Positions 20,509-31,490 of a stretch of DNA of 64,000 nucleotides are shown piece after piece. Both the position numbers and the translations under genes were made by a program. The notes under the pieces are model-generated. The model was not told the DNA's origin. It did not search any database and was given only the letters and a program-made list of their open reading frames with translations. The stretch is from Pteria penguin (Eukaryota; Mollusca; Bivalvia; Pterioida; Pteriidae), in assembly GCA_035048485.1 (NCBI GenBank), contig CM068584.1:59521739-59585738 (forward strand), written 5' to 3'. How positions within the stretch are numbered: position 1 is the first letter of the stretch; every line of letters starts with the position of its first letter.

Positions 20509-22076
20509 CCTAAAGTTTTACATACACAGCTAGTTAATGATATTGGCCTATAGTTAATGGGATCAGTATGATCCTTTCCTGTTTTTGGAATAGGAATTAT
20601 AATGGAATCTCTCCATGATTCAGGGAATTTGCCTTCAGACCAAATTCGATTGAAAATATCTAGTAATATATATAATGATTCTATTGGAAGATGTTTAAGA
20701 ATTTGGTAATGAATTTCGTCTGACCCAGTCGCTGTATCACGAGATTTTTCTAAAGAAGACTTTAATTCATCAATAGAAAATAGTTTGTTATAATCTTCAG
20801 TACTACAAGAATTAAAATTAAGTTTTATTTTTTCGGTCTTACGTTTTATCCGTTGAAATTCCGGTAAACAGTTTGTGGAAGAAGAATTTTTTGAAAAAGT
20901 TTCTCCCAAAAAATTTGCAATATCAGCTTTTGACGTTAAAATCGTATTATTTTGTCTTAGGTGTTTTAATTTGGATGAGGTGCCTTTACCGTTAATTTTC
21001 TTAATCATTTTCCAGACTTTATTAATAGGGGTATGCGTATTAACTTTAGATACATGTTTTCTCCATGATAATCGTTTGCTTTGATTTATAGTGCGCCTGG
21101 CGATGGCCCTACATTTACGAAGTGTATTTAGATTAGAATTTATTGGATGCCGTTTATAAAGTTTTTCAGCCTTCTTCCGCTCTTTGACAACAATTCTACA
21201 ATTGTCATCAAACCATGGGTTATATTTACGTTTTGGTATTGTACAGGTTTTAGGTATACTTTTCTCGCAAATTTGAATAAGATTATTTCTAAAAGTAAGA
21301 ATAGGTTCTTTTTCACTATCATAATTCGTTGTATTAAGTTCAAACAAACAATCTGTTTGCAATTGTGTCCAATCAGCTTTATCGAGTTTCCAGCGTGGGA
21401 TTCGATCATCGCTCGATGTTATATTGCTTTTTAATATAGTTGGAAAATGATCACTTCCACATAGGTCATCATGGACTGACCATACAAAATCAGTAAAAAG
21501 CGAAGGATCTGTTATGGCAAGGTCAATCGAAGTACAAGAACCATTCCCAGGATGTAAATAAGTATTTGACCCGTCATTAAAGACACATAAATTATGTTTT
21601 TCTATAAAATTTTCAATTATTTTTCCTTTATTGTCTGTATTATCACTGCCCCACAAAGGATTATGGGCATTGAAGTCACCTAATAAAATGTATGGTTTAG
21701 GTAACTGGTCAACAAGGTTATCTAGTTCAAGTGGATCTAAAATTAAGTTAGGCGGAATATATATTGAACATAAAGTGATCGTTTTATGTAATGTAACACG
21801 TACAGCAACAGCTTGCAAAGTTGTGTTCAATGAAAGATTACTGTGTAAAATGGAATTCCGAACGAAGATGGACGAACCACCTGTAGCTCTTTCATTTACA
21901 CTATACAAATTATATTGTGAGAAATTTTTCACTTGAAGTTTATCCGTGTCTTTAAGATGAGTCTCCTGAAGGCAGAATACCGTTGGAGAAAAATTATGAT
22001 CTAATTGAAAAAGTTCATTTATATTTACCTTTAAACCTCTACAGTTCCACTGTATAATAGAATCGGAACGATTCAT
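20505..22076 (-). pseudogene. LINE ORF2, APE endonuclease and start of RT
   Basis: ATG 22076 overlaps the ORF1 stop (ATGA). It begins with the endonuclease: IIQWNCRGL, CLQETHLKD (catalytic Glu), GDFNAHNPLWGS, SIDLAITD and CGSDHFPTIL (catalytic Asp-His). The RT N-terminus follows (GSDEIHYQILKHLP, PIPKTGKDHTDPINYRPISL). The frame ends at KTLG, where related proteins continue as an ER-MINDRL type sequence; the next frame picks up at once, so a few bases are missing. The endonuclease nicks target DNA to prime reverse transcription. Confidence 0.9.
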
Positions 22077-23384
22077 TTGTCTGTAAGTCGGGCAAGTGAA
22101 GGCTTGCGACCTTTTTTCTTTGGGGACTTACTACGACCCCTTACATTTATTAAAGGAATATTTTTTGTACTTTTATCATCATTTACAGACGTAGTCGAAT
22201 TTGTATCAGGAGAGGTATCTTCCATCTCTATCTCCAAAACATCGAATTTATTCCGAACGACCACCTCAGGGTTCAGTGGTACATTTGCGGACGACGGTCT
22301 ATTTTTAACACTTGTTTTGCTTTTAGATTTCACAGGAGATGATGATTTATTGTTTACTGTTTTTTTGCAGATTTGATGCAGTCTGCGAAGACGAAGTCGA
22401 CGAGGATGCTTTAGGTTTAGACACAGCAGATAACGAGGAAATATCAGATTTCAAACATGATATGTCAGTTTGAATGGCAATTGAAACAGTTTTCTTTGAA
22501 GCTTTGGAAGCGTAGCTGTTAATATTTATTGCAGGAATATGTTGGTTTTCATAAACTTTCCTTGCTTCAGGATATGATAATTCCTGTTCAACTTTAATCT
22601 TTATAATCTCCTGTTCTTTTTTGTATATAGGGCAGTCTTTCGATGAAGCACAATGATTGCCTTTACAGTTCAGGCATTTAGCGTCGGCAGAACAAGGTTC
22701 AATGCCATCAAAATGCTCATCATACCCGTCAACTCCAGTGTCAACATGACCACATTGGTGACACGTTTTCCTATTTCGACATGTCTTCAAGCTGTGACCA
22801 AACTTCTGACAATAAAAACAACGCAACGGCGAAGGATAATACAGGTCAACTTTGGCTGTAACATAGCCTAATTTTATTTGTTGAGGTACAGATGATGTAC
22901 TAAATGTAAGAAGGAAAGTATGTGTTTTGATTTCTTTGCCATCCTTTTTAATAATGAAACGACGTACACCGACAACTTTTTGATTTTTCAATTCTGACAG
23001 AATGACGTCATCTGCTAATAAAGCAAGATTTTTGTCTTTGTCTCTCAAAATACCACATGTATTGAGGTTAAAATGAGGAGATACTTTAACAGGAATGTCA
23101 CCAATGTGGTCCAACGTTAACAAGTTAAGCGATTGTTGCTTTTTAGCACATTCAACTAAAAGCTGACCGTTCCTTTGTTTAGTAACGTTTTTAACCGTGC
23201 CTGCCACTGATTGAATGGTTTTATCTACCAAGAAGGGTGAAGCTTTAGCTAAAGCCCTATCCTCAGATGTTATTACCAGAAAGCGAGACCAGTCATCATC
23301 AGGTTGTTCAAGAGTGTTTTGATTATTGTCCGCAAGACGTTTTTGTTTGTTCAAAGTTTGGTGGTTTGGTATTGGGGAAGCCAT
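22073..23384 (-). pseudogene. LINE ORF1 (nucleic-acid-binding, zinc knuckles)
   Basis: Start chosen at ATG 23384 (MASPIPNHQ); the longer frame upstream has no better start. It contains CFYCQKFGHSLKTC (C-X2-C-X4-H-X4-C), a second Cys-rich segment starting CHQCG, and CLNCKGNHCASSKDC. A frame shift at an A run near 22350-22356 leads into the basic C-terminal part (SKSPKKKGRKPSLARLTDK) ending at 22073. ORF1 proteins of I and jockey-type LINEs coat the RNA. The shift lies in a homopolymer and might be a sequencing error. Confidence 0.85.
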
Positions 23385-24053
23385 TAGAAAAGATTTATAA
23401 TTCATTCTCACAACAACCCACCCTCCAGGGAGTGTCAACAAAGACCAGGCAATACACTGTGGCTCTCCTACAGCAATGCACTGGAGTTGTTGTGAAAGTA
23501 TACTCGACTATAAAGAAAAGAAATGCATTTAACTGCAGAAAAGGTAACTCGGGTACCAGTCGAGAGTACATTTCAGAACAGTCAGTGGCATGCAAATACT
23601 TTCCATTTACAATCGATTGGCCCATTAGCCACCGCCTTCTCAAATGAAAAGTTGGAAAATGCAATATATGACAAAAAGACAAAATTAGACAATATGCATA
23701 GTACTTCAAGATGGAATAAGCAAGATAAATGAGGGCTTGGCATGACAAAGCCGATTGATCAGGATCGGGCCCATCCGACCGCCCGTCTAGCTGAAGTAAA
23801 GGCCAAAGTGGAGTGTTGGACACGAACAAACCGCAGTTTGAAGATGCCCTCAGCCACCAGGATCCCGTCCTCCAACGACACGGGTTGCATCCCACGGCAA
23901 ACAGGATGCCTCATTTGGTCTATAACCGCGACCAGCAAGAGGGTGCTTGGGAATCTTTCATAAGAATTCCCCGGTTGCCTCATTTAGTCGCCTCATACGA
24001 CACGCAAGAGGTACGGAGGTCCTATTCTTATCACCCCGGGGACCCCACGGGGG
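23385..24053 (-). promoter_or_regulatory. LINE 5' untranslated region
   Basis: About 670 bp between the 5' end and ORF1, more GC-rich than its surroundings. Its first 70 bases (minus strand) contain CCCCGTGGGGTCCCCGGGGTGA, a strong short inverted repeat, and GCGTGTCGTATGAGGCGAC. I-type LINEs carry internal promoters here; none is identifiable with certainty. The long frame 23395-23895 is not considered a gene. Confidence 0.5.
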
Positions 24054-24063
24054 TCATTTGAAG

Positions 24064-24156
24064 ACAATGAGGAAAATGTGGTATGGTCCGGAGAGCCAAT
24101 CTGATCCTCCGGATGTAGTTGTAATAAGCGACGAGGAAACTGAAGAAACCACGTAA
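24064..24156 (+). pseudogene. Second 3' accessory ORF, part after the LINE
   Basis: In frame with 18032-18181 once the LINE and one target duplication are removed. It encodes TMRKMWYGPESQSDPP and the acidic tail with VVVISDEETEE, ending TAA at 24154-24156. About 490 bp of AT-rich sequence separates it from the polypurine tract. Confidence 0.5.
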
Positions 24157-24632
24157 CGCTTAATACTTATAACCTCAGTGACTCATATAATCTAGTGTAT
24201 CTAGTGACGCTGAACAGTGAATATCATCAATGAGGATCTTAGTAAAGTTGAACATTATCCGTGTTGATTTTGTAACTTATTAAAGACGCTTTGTGAAATA
24301 AACATTTAGCGATTTTCAGTGAACTTTGAAGAATGAAAAATGACATTCATGTGTATATACATATTTTGTTTATTTTTATATATTTTAGCATTTACCTGTT
24401 TGAACACATGTCAGCAGTTGTGCAATTTTCGGATTCTTCGGCTGGTGAATTTGCGGAACTCGATCCGCATGTGCGTACATGTGTATGATTATTGCTTTTG
24501 TTTGTTGATGACATTCATTTTTCTTCATTTTAGTAACATATTAGATTGCTAGTTTAGATTTATATACTCTCCCCGATTATTTTATATTAATTAATTTCAT
24601 GGGATCATGCTGTTTTGACGGGGTCAAAACTT

Positions 24633-24645
24633 GTGTGGGGGGAAG
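24633..24645 (+). other. Polypurine tract of element A
   Basis: GTGTGGGGGGAAG directly precedes TGTAAC of LTR 2. This is the plus-strand primer site expected just upstream of a 3' LTR and shows that LTR 2 is the genuine 3' LTR of element A. Confidence 0.75.
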
Positions 24646-25268
24646 TGTAACAAGTTTTATCATATGCATTTTTTAAATTGTTTTATTGTTCATCTTTAGC
24701 TTTATTTTCTAATTTTCATCCGTAGTTTCTATTCATAAATTTGTTTTGCTTGCTTTATAACTAACTTTTCACTCCTCTTTATTGATTTAGATTCATAGCG
24801 TGTTGCTAGGTAACGGGAGGAGGAGATTTCATTTTATCGTAAATATTTGTATTGTTGCTAGGTATCGGGAGGAGGAGATTTTTTAGCATATAAATACCGT
24901 GATCTTGTTTTCACGACGCACTTTTAATTTTCTATAGACACTCTTGATTTTCTATACGCACTCTTGATTTTCTATAGACACTCTTGACTTTCTCCGTTAT
25001 GGAAATGCGTAATTATTATATCTTGAAATTGGAACTTGTATTTTTGTTGGATTAACATCGTTTCATCGTCGTGTATATACTCGTCATGTTTATCACCGTA
25101 GTGTTAATAAATAGTTAGCTTTACTTGTGTTTTTATTCAACAATGGATGTAGTTCCTGTGGATTTATCTAAGGAATCAGTGATGGATATATTAAAGAAAA
25201 ACATGACATAATCCCGATTCAAATTAAGTGACGAACGGCCATGGGCCTGTCGGTTCGTCCACGTTACA
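24646..25268 (+). repeat. LTR 2 (shared middle LTR)
   Basis: 623 bp, TGTAAC to GTTACA, almost identical to LTR 1. Differences are a missing 20-bp unit, a change in the second X-box-like copy and scattered substitutions. It is followed by the primer-binding region and gag of element B, so it also acts as a 5' LTR. Confidence 0.92.
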
Positions 25269-25663
25269 ATGGTGGCAGCGGTGGGATTGGATTAATTCAT
25301 TGTGAAGTAACAATTTATTTCTGTGGGATTTAATACTTCATAGTGCCGTATACGTTATATTTTTCTATATGGATTAATTCATCATTTGATTATGGCATCG
25401 GGATTTATGCGAACCGTAAGTACATTAACTATTCACGGCAATTTTTATGTACAAGGAAACTGTGAATATGGATTTATACAAAGAGTGTCCGAACTGCTTT
25501 GCGATATTTCTATAAGGTGCGAATATTTGTGTATTGCGAAGAGACGACGGAACTGTGTTATCCGAGTGTTTACAGTGTCCCGTCTGCTTCTGTCGGATTC
25601 GTGTGATTTCTTAATGTTGTGTATTGTGATACTGGCGTTGTGATTTACCAACGATGAGTTTTA

Positions 25664-26150
25664 GTGATTATACGCGTTGTGTTATTTTGTGTGTGCACTG
25701 TGTGCAACAATTCTAATTCACGTGATTATTTCATCTTGGATACACCTAGCGGCATGGATATTCCAAGGAGGAGAGGTGCAGTGCGCAGGAATTTGATGAC
25801 TAGTTTCAGTGATGCGGGAGATCAGCGTTGTGATAATACACCAACTATGGATCTTGATATAGACTCGCTTGAAACGGATATATTGGCGACTCTGTTAGAA
25901 GATACCGGTGTGCATTGGGGGAACTTCATCAAATTCTGGATATGTGTTCTATTAGTGTGCGCATTCGCTATCCTGTGTGTTATTCGATTTTTCCCGGGAC
26001 AATATATTCTTCCGTTAACCCGTGAATTTATCTTCATTTGTGCTATGACCGTGTTGTGTGTTATCTGCATAAGTGTTTTGTGTGTGATTAGAAACGGTAA
26101 TCGTCGGAATACAGGAGTGAATAATGAAATAGGCGGACCCAGGACCCCCA
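25664..26150 (+). pseudogene. Gag N-terminal part, element B copy
   Basis: Near-identical to 14067-14553, including both membrane segments (IKFWICVLLVCAFAILCVI and FICAMTVLCVICISVLCV). The start codon equivalent to 14146 is TTG (near 25736), so translation would have to begin at the next ATG. The copy ends abruptly at AGGACCCCCA, where LINE sequence begins. Confidence 0.8.
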
Positions 26151-28146
26151 CTAGCTAGAGGAAAGGTAATAGAAATGATGGAAAATTTAAACTTAGTCGA
26201 TTATTACAGAATACTTAACCCAGATAAAAAAATTTTTACATGGCATAAGAAAAATCCAGTGAAACACAGTAGACTTGATTATTTTCTAACTTCTGAAAAC
26301 TTAACTAATTCAATAGAAAATATCTCAATCAAAGCTGGATATAGATCAGATCACTCTCATATTGTACTTGAACTTAAATTTAATGAATTTGAAAGGGGGA
26401 ATGGTCTATGGAAATTCAACAACCTTTTACTTAAAGACAAACAATATATAGATAAAGTGAAAAAAAAATTGTTGAAATCAAAAAGCAATATGCTAATATT
26501 TTGTATGTTCCAAACATGATACACAACATTCCTGATGATAGTATTGATTTTATAATTAATGACAGTGCTTTTCCAGAGATTGTTTTAATGGAAATTAGAG
26601 GTATTTCAATTTCATATGCTACTTTTAAAAAAAGGAAAGAAATAAGACAGAAAAGCTACTGATTGAAGAAATAAATAATCTTGAAAATAATCTTGAATTG
26701 AGTAATACCTCTTTAGAAACTTTGGAGGAAAAAAAAATAACTTTGGAAAATATTCGAAGGGAAAAACTAAAAGGCAACATGGTGAGATCGAAAGCAAAGT
26801 GGGTGGAAGAGGGTGAAAAACCAACACAATATTTTTGTAATTTAGAATCACGAAACTTTATAAACAAAACCATTAATAAATTGGAAACTGAGGGAAAAGG
26901 TACAATAAGAGATCAAAAAGATATACTGATAGAAACTAGGTCATTTTATGAGAACTTATATTCAAGTAGAGAAGATGAACTTGTCTCAGTTGACTTAGGT
27001 GAAGTTCTACAGTCTTATGAAATACCCAAACTACATTTGAGCACTGCAAGTAAATTAGAGGGAGATTTCTCTGAATCAGAAGTATTATCTGTTTTAAAAC
27101 AAATGAAGATTAACAAGTCGCCTGGAAGTGATGGCTATACTGCAGAGTTTTTTAAGTTTTTCTGGGGGGACCTTAAACATTTTATTATAAGAGCTATAAA
27201 TCAAGTATACGTCCAAAAACTATTACCAGTCACACAGCGTCTTGGAATTATAACATGTCTCCCTAAAGGTGATAAACCCAGACAGTACCTAAAAAACTGG
27301 CGTCCTATTACATTGTTAAATGTATTCTACAAACTCATTTCTGGCTGTATCAGTAAGAGAATAAAAGCTGTTTTGGATACTCTAATATCTAATACTCAGA
27401 CGGGTTTCATGAGTGGTCGTTATATAGGTGAGAACACTAGACTTATATATGACCTTTTGTCTTTTACGGAAACTCATGAAATCCCTGGTTTAATAGTTCT
27501 TATAGATTTTGAAAAAGCATTTGACTCTATAGCATGGTCTTTTGTATATAGAGTGCTAGAAGTTTTTGGATTTGGTACAAATATTATTGACTGGATCAAA
27601 ATATTAAATACTGATATTAAAGCATCAATTATACAAAATGGTTTCTTGTCAGAGCAGTTAAATGTTAAGCGCGGTTGCCGTCAAGGGGACCCAGTTGCTC
27701 CATATATCTTTCTTTTGTGTGCCGAAATTCTTGCTATTCTTGTAAAAAATAATGTGAATATAAAGGGTATAACAATTAACAATGTAGAACACAAAATTTC
27801 CCAGTATGCTGATGATACAACTCTTATCCTTGATGGTTCAAAAAATTCCTTATTTGCAGCCTTAGATACATTGGAATACTACGCACAAATCTCAGGTCTT
27901 CACATCAATAGCTCAAAAACTAAAATCATATGGATTGGGTCCAAAAAATTCTGTAAAGATGTTTTCCATCACAGTAGATGGAAGCTTGACTGGGGGTATA
28001 TAAATTTCACTCTTCTCGGTATTGAATTTTCAGTTGACTTAAACCAAATTACAGAACTAAACTTCCAATTACAAATGCCAAAAATTAAAGCTATGTTTAA
28101 ACAATGGAATAGGAGAATTCTTACTCTGTCTTATTCTGTAGAATAA
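26151..28146 (+). pseudogene. L1/Tx1-type LINE ORF2, endonuclease end and RT
   Basis: The endonuclease tail has SRLDYFLTS and GYRSDHSHIVLEL (catalytic Asp-His). Two frameshifts follow in A-rich runs near 26461-26469 and 26620-26640. The RT frame from 26698 has KWVEEGEKPTQYF, NKSPGSDGYTAEFFK, NWRPITLLNVFYKLISG, VLIDFEKAFDSIAW (first Asp), GCRQGDPVAPYIF and QYADDTTLIL (catalytic ADD). These are L1/Tx1 signatures, distinct from the I-type LINE above. A further frameshift at about 28140 ends the piece. Confidence 0.87.
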
Positions 28147-28303
28147 CAGTTGCCAAGACGTTGATTTTACCCAAACTCAACCATCTTATCATATCACTTC
28201 CCAACCCTAGTCTAGCAATAATACAGTCCCTTACAACAGACTTATTTGTGATAAAGTCAAAAGGGATATTATAACACAAGATTATGACAAAGGGGGACTA
28301 AAA

Positions 28304-29476
28304 ATGCTACATTTGGAAAATTTTATCACATCTCTAAAATGTTCTTGGATGAAAGGAATTTTATTGAAAAGGAGACAATCCTGGCTTAACATATTTGAAG
28401 CAACTTATGGAACTGATATAATATACAAAATTTCTGATTTTGGGGATGACTTTATACAGAGTATTGTGAAGGAAAGTAAAAATAAATTTTGGAAAGATAC
28501 TTTTTTATCATGGCATAAAGTTATGACAAAGATGTTGGAAGCAAACATATCTTATAAAAACTTTTACTTATTGCCTATATGGTTTAACAGTAAACTGAAA
28601 ATTAACAGAGAGCCTATATTTATCAAAAATTGGTACAGAAATGGTGTTAAAGTGATAGGAGACTTTTTTGAAAACAATGTTTTTCTATCTAGAGAACGAT
28701 TTCAGTTAAAATTTGGATTACCAAATGTATGTTTGTTACAATATAATGGAATACAAAGTGCAATTTTAAGATATGTAAGATCCTTACACATTAATATTAC
28801 CGAGTGTGAAACTAATGACTTTTCCCCATATATCCCCTTTTTCTTAAATATTCTGTTTCTATGTGAAAAGGGATGTAAACATTTTTACAATTTGATAAAT
28901 TATAAGGAAATAACACCTACATCGCTACAAAAGTGGAATACAATTGGTCCATATGATTTGATTACAAAAGATGTTTTTAAATCTTGTTTCAAAACCACTT
29001 CTGATTCTTCAGTTCAGTGGCTACAGTTTAGAATACTTCATAGAATTATACCAGTGGGTAGTTACCTAAAAAAGATAAAAATAAAAGCCACAGATATTTG
29101 TTCATTTTGTAATGAGGATGGTGAAAATATAGAACATGTCTTTTATAGTTGTCCAAAAATCTCTGACCTGTGGAAATTTTTATCTAGACAGATCTACAAT
29201 AAAACTAATACATGTATTTCTATTCTTTTTAATAAGAAAAATGTTCTGTTTGGTGAGCAGCCATCCAAAAATAATCTAGTCACAAATTTCATTATCCTTA
29301 TTACAAAATATTATATATATAAGTGCTTAAAACAAAGCAAAATTCCTAGCTTTGTTGGTAGCCTAAATTGTCTTCAGTATAATTATAAAACTGAGGAATA
29401 TCTTTCCATCAAGAATGATAGTTTAGAAGAATTTAACAAAACTTGGTGCCAGTGGAGGAAATTTTTTATACTTTGA
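28304..29476 (+). pseudogene. L1/Tx1-type LINE ORF2, C-terminal domain
   Basis: 390 codons continuing ORF2 after frameshifts between 28140 and 28300. Near the end it has ICSFCNEDGENIEHVFYSC, the C-X2-C...H-X4-C Cys/His motif typical of L1/Tx1 C-termini, thought to help bind RNA or target DNA. It ends WCQWRKFFIL at 29476. Confidence 0.82.
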
Positions 29477-29838
29477 GCTGTTGATCAATGAAAGAGCTGT
29501 TCGATCAATGTTTCTCAAACTCTTAGTTTCTTTTGTATAGTATTCCTTTTTTTATGCTCCTATACTGTACAGCATTAGTGCAAAACTTTGTCTCTTCATC
29601 CATTGTATTTGTATAAGGTATGAATGTGGGCGTGAAAGAAAATGTCCTGTCCTTATGTTTCTTTTACTAAAAACTGGTACCCTAGGCATAATTAAACTTA
29701 TCCCTTCAAAACTCTTAGTATAAAATATGGGGACTGAAATTGCCTGGTGGAGGGTCTAACTAGCGAAACGCGAAAAGCTCTCCATCTGGGTACTAACAGT
29801 CCCAAAGTGCCAATATTTTTTCAAATCTCTATTAAGTA

Positions 29839-30120
29839 TGTTGTATCTGGTTGATATTATAACCATAATTTATGTCAATTATAAAAATTTCAAAGTTATC
29901 ATCATTGGTATATTTATTGAATTTTTAGTTGTACCTGGTTGATATTATAACCATAATTTATGTCAATTATAAGTATAAGAAGTTCAAAGTTATCATCATT
30001 GGTATATTGTTGACATTTTAGTTGCACATGTATCATATATATCATATACATGTATATACATATTTTAACCATAATTTATGTCAATTATAAAAATTTCAAA
30101 GTTATCATCATGGGTATATT
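29839..30120. repeat. Tandem ~90-bp units in the LINE 3' UTR
   Basis: Three copies starting near 29839, 29929 and 30021, sharing CCATAATTTATGTCAATTAT and TTCAAAGTTATCATCAT. The third has a diverged start with ATCATATATATC. Confidence 0.75.
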
Positions 30121-30264
30121 AATTATTATTCACATTTAAAAAAGAATGTTTTGCCGAATTATAAGATAGAAAGGCATATCTCTGTAAGGGGAGGATTCTG
30201 GGGCAGCCCAACCTCAGCCCCTCCAAAACCATGTTTGTCTGGGTACCAAAAAAAAAAAAAAAAA

Positions 30265-30365
30265 GTTGTGTTTTTATTCAACAATGGATGTAGTTCCTGT
30301 GGATTTATCTATGGAATCAGTGATGGATATATTAAAGAAAAACATGTCGGTTCGTCCACGTTACA
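30265..30365 (+). repeat. LTR 3 remnant, outer end of the compound element
   Basis: Matches the last part of LTR 1 from TTGTGTTTTTATTCAAC to GTTACA, with a 44-bp internal deletion between AAACATG and TCGGTTCG. The first 500 bases of the LTR are missing and replaced by the LINE poly(A). Followed by GAAA (30366-30369), matching the GAAA before LTR 1. Confidence 0.88.
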
Positions 30366-30469
30366 GAAACACTATTGACAGAAACGGATCTTCATACATT
30401 GACAATGAATGAAATTCCATGTCAAAAAAATCCTTATGCATAAAGACTGAGACCTTATAAATCATTTAA

Positions 30470-30803
30470 AAGTATCTCTTGGGAATTTATAACTTGACCC
30501 GCTAAAGTGGCGACATCTACCGTATTTGCATTGACCCAAAATTTATGGAAAACTCCAATTGAGGACGCCACGCCGATAATTTACTATTATTGATTTTGTA
30601 CCTGGAGAAAACCCAACTAAACAAATGTGAAATATACCACATCACTTATTAAAGCATTTTCGCCGTACGGTAAGAAAGAAACGAATGACCATTTTGCCAG
30701 AAGGACAGATGTTGTTCTAGCTTTAATATTATCTGTACGGTAACAAACGAACGACCATGTCGCCATAATGGACAGATGTTGTTATAGCTTCAAACATTAC
30801 TCT
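30470..30803. repeat. Dispersed repeat copy 2 and a 71-bp tandem pair
   Basis: 30480-30680 matches 7841-8045. Overlapping its end, 30664-30734 and 30735-30803 are diverged tandem copies, each starting GTACGGTAA and sharing GGACAGATGTTGTT. The stretch from 30804 to 31260 shows no supportable gene. Confidence 0.55.
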
Positions 30804-31260
30804 GTATTTTACTGATTTACACATGATATTGCTAACAAAGAGTAATGGCATTCTATGACCGCTTACAAGCCGCGATCATTGACATTTTATTATACCGCCG
30901 TGTTTATTGTTTAAATTTTAGAGACGAGGTGACAGAGGGACACTACGCCCGTATCGACGGATCATTCTATTGCAGGTCTGATTTTGTAATATGTTTCTAT
31001 ATTGATATATTACAACTTCTACTGTATCGGTTTAGATCAATGCAAATCACTTGAGATGATGCTATTATTATGGTAGTTGCTATTTACACGACGGTCGTGT
31101 ACTGTCTACACGATCGTTGTGTTACTTATGTACAATGCCTAAGTAGACGACGGGTATATAATTTGTACCTGTGAGAATGCCCGGAAGAGATTCCGTTAAC
31201 CATTCTTGTGATCAATTATTTTATTTGTTTTATACACAACCAAATCACTTCGATTTCATT

Positions 31261-31490
31261 GATTGTTTTACGTCACGTGTGGTGACGCCATCTGACTGAT
31301 GCATTGCCTAAGAATTTAGACCTTTGGAACGGACCCACCCGAAGCAGTGAGGGATCTTTTACGTGCCACGAGACCTCGGTTTTACTGTATCATCCAAAAG
31401 ACAGAACACCGGTGTGCCCAGGGCGGGAGTCGAGCCCGGGACTTTACTGTCATGAGCCGAGCACCTTATGCACTAGCCCACACTGGCTTT
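31261..31490 (-). mobile_element. tRNA-derived SINE, copy 2
   Basis: Same family and orientation as 16886-17154: ACGGACCCACCCGAAGCAGT body, CACCGGTGTGCCC and a degraded tRNA head (CACTAGCCCACACTGG). More diverged, with small deletions in the body. No clear target duplication. Confidence 0.82.

Larger units (their letters stand above)
18182..24053 (-). mobile_element. I-type (RNase H-bearing) LINE, nearly full length
   Basis: 5.9 kb flanked by TCATTTGAAG at 18172-18181 and 24054-24063. The 5' end is at 24053; the 3' end is a (GATA/TATC)n tail at 18182-18196. It has a 5' leader, ORF1 with zinc knuckles, and ORF2 with APE endonuclease, RT and RNase H. RNase H after RT places it in the I group (I, Nimb, ingi and relatives). 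ORF1 and ORF2 each have one frameshift. The last 50 bp before the tail resemble the tail of the SINE family in this window. Confidence 0.9.
26151..30264 (+). mobile_element. L1/Tx1-type LINE, 5'-truncated, poly(A)-tailed
   Basis: Starts inside the endonuclease domain and ends in an A run (30247-30264). ORF2 spans endonuclease tail, RT and a C-terminal Cys/His motif. Near-tandem copies of a roughly 90-bp unit (TGGTTGATATTATAACCATA) lie in the 3' UTR at about 29839-30120. The left junction is in gag B and the right junction in the middle of an LTR, so the insertion is tied to loss of the sequence between. No target duplication was found. Confidence 0.85.
13037..30365 (+). mobile_element. Compound (tandem) Ty3/Gypsy retrotransposon locus with three LTRs
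   Basis: Layout: LTR (13037-13679), internal region A, LTR (24646-25268), internal region B (25269-26150), LINE insertion (26151-30264), LTR remnant (30265-30365). The outer ends read TGTAAC and GTTACA and are flanked by GAAA on both sides (13033-13036, 30366-30369), so the whole array occupies one insertion site. The middle LTR is preceded by a purine tract and followed by the same primer-binding region and gag as the first, so it served as 3' LTR of A and 5' LTR of B. Region A lacks RNase H and integrase. Homologous recombination between LTRs is the likely origin. Confidence 0.85.

Noticed and set aside
23395..23895. 166-codon minus-strand frame upstream of LINE ORF1
   Set aside because: It lies in the LINE 5' leader, overlaps ORF1 in another frame and has no recognisable domain or coherent composition; taken as untranslated leader.
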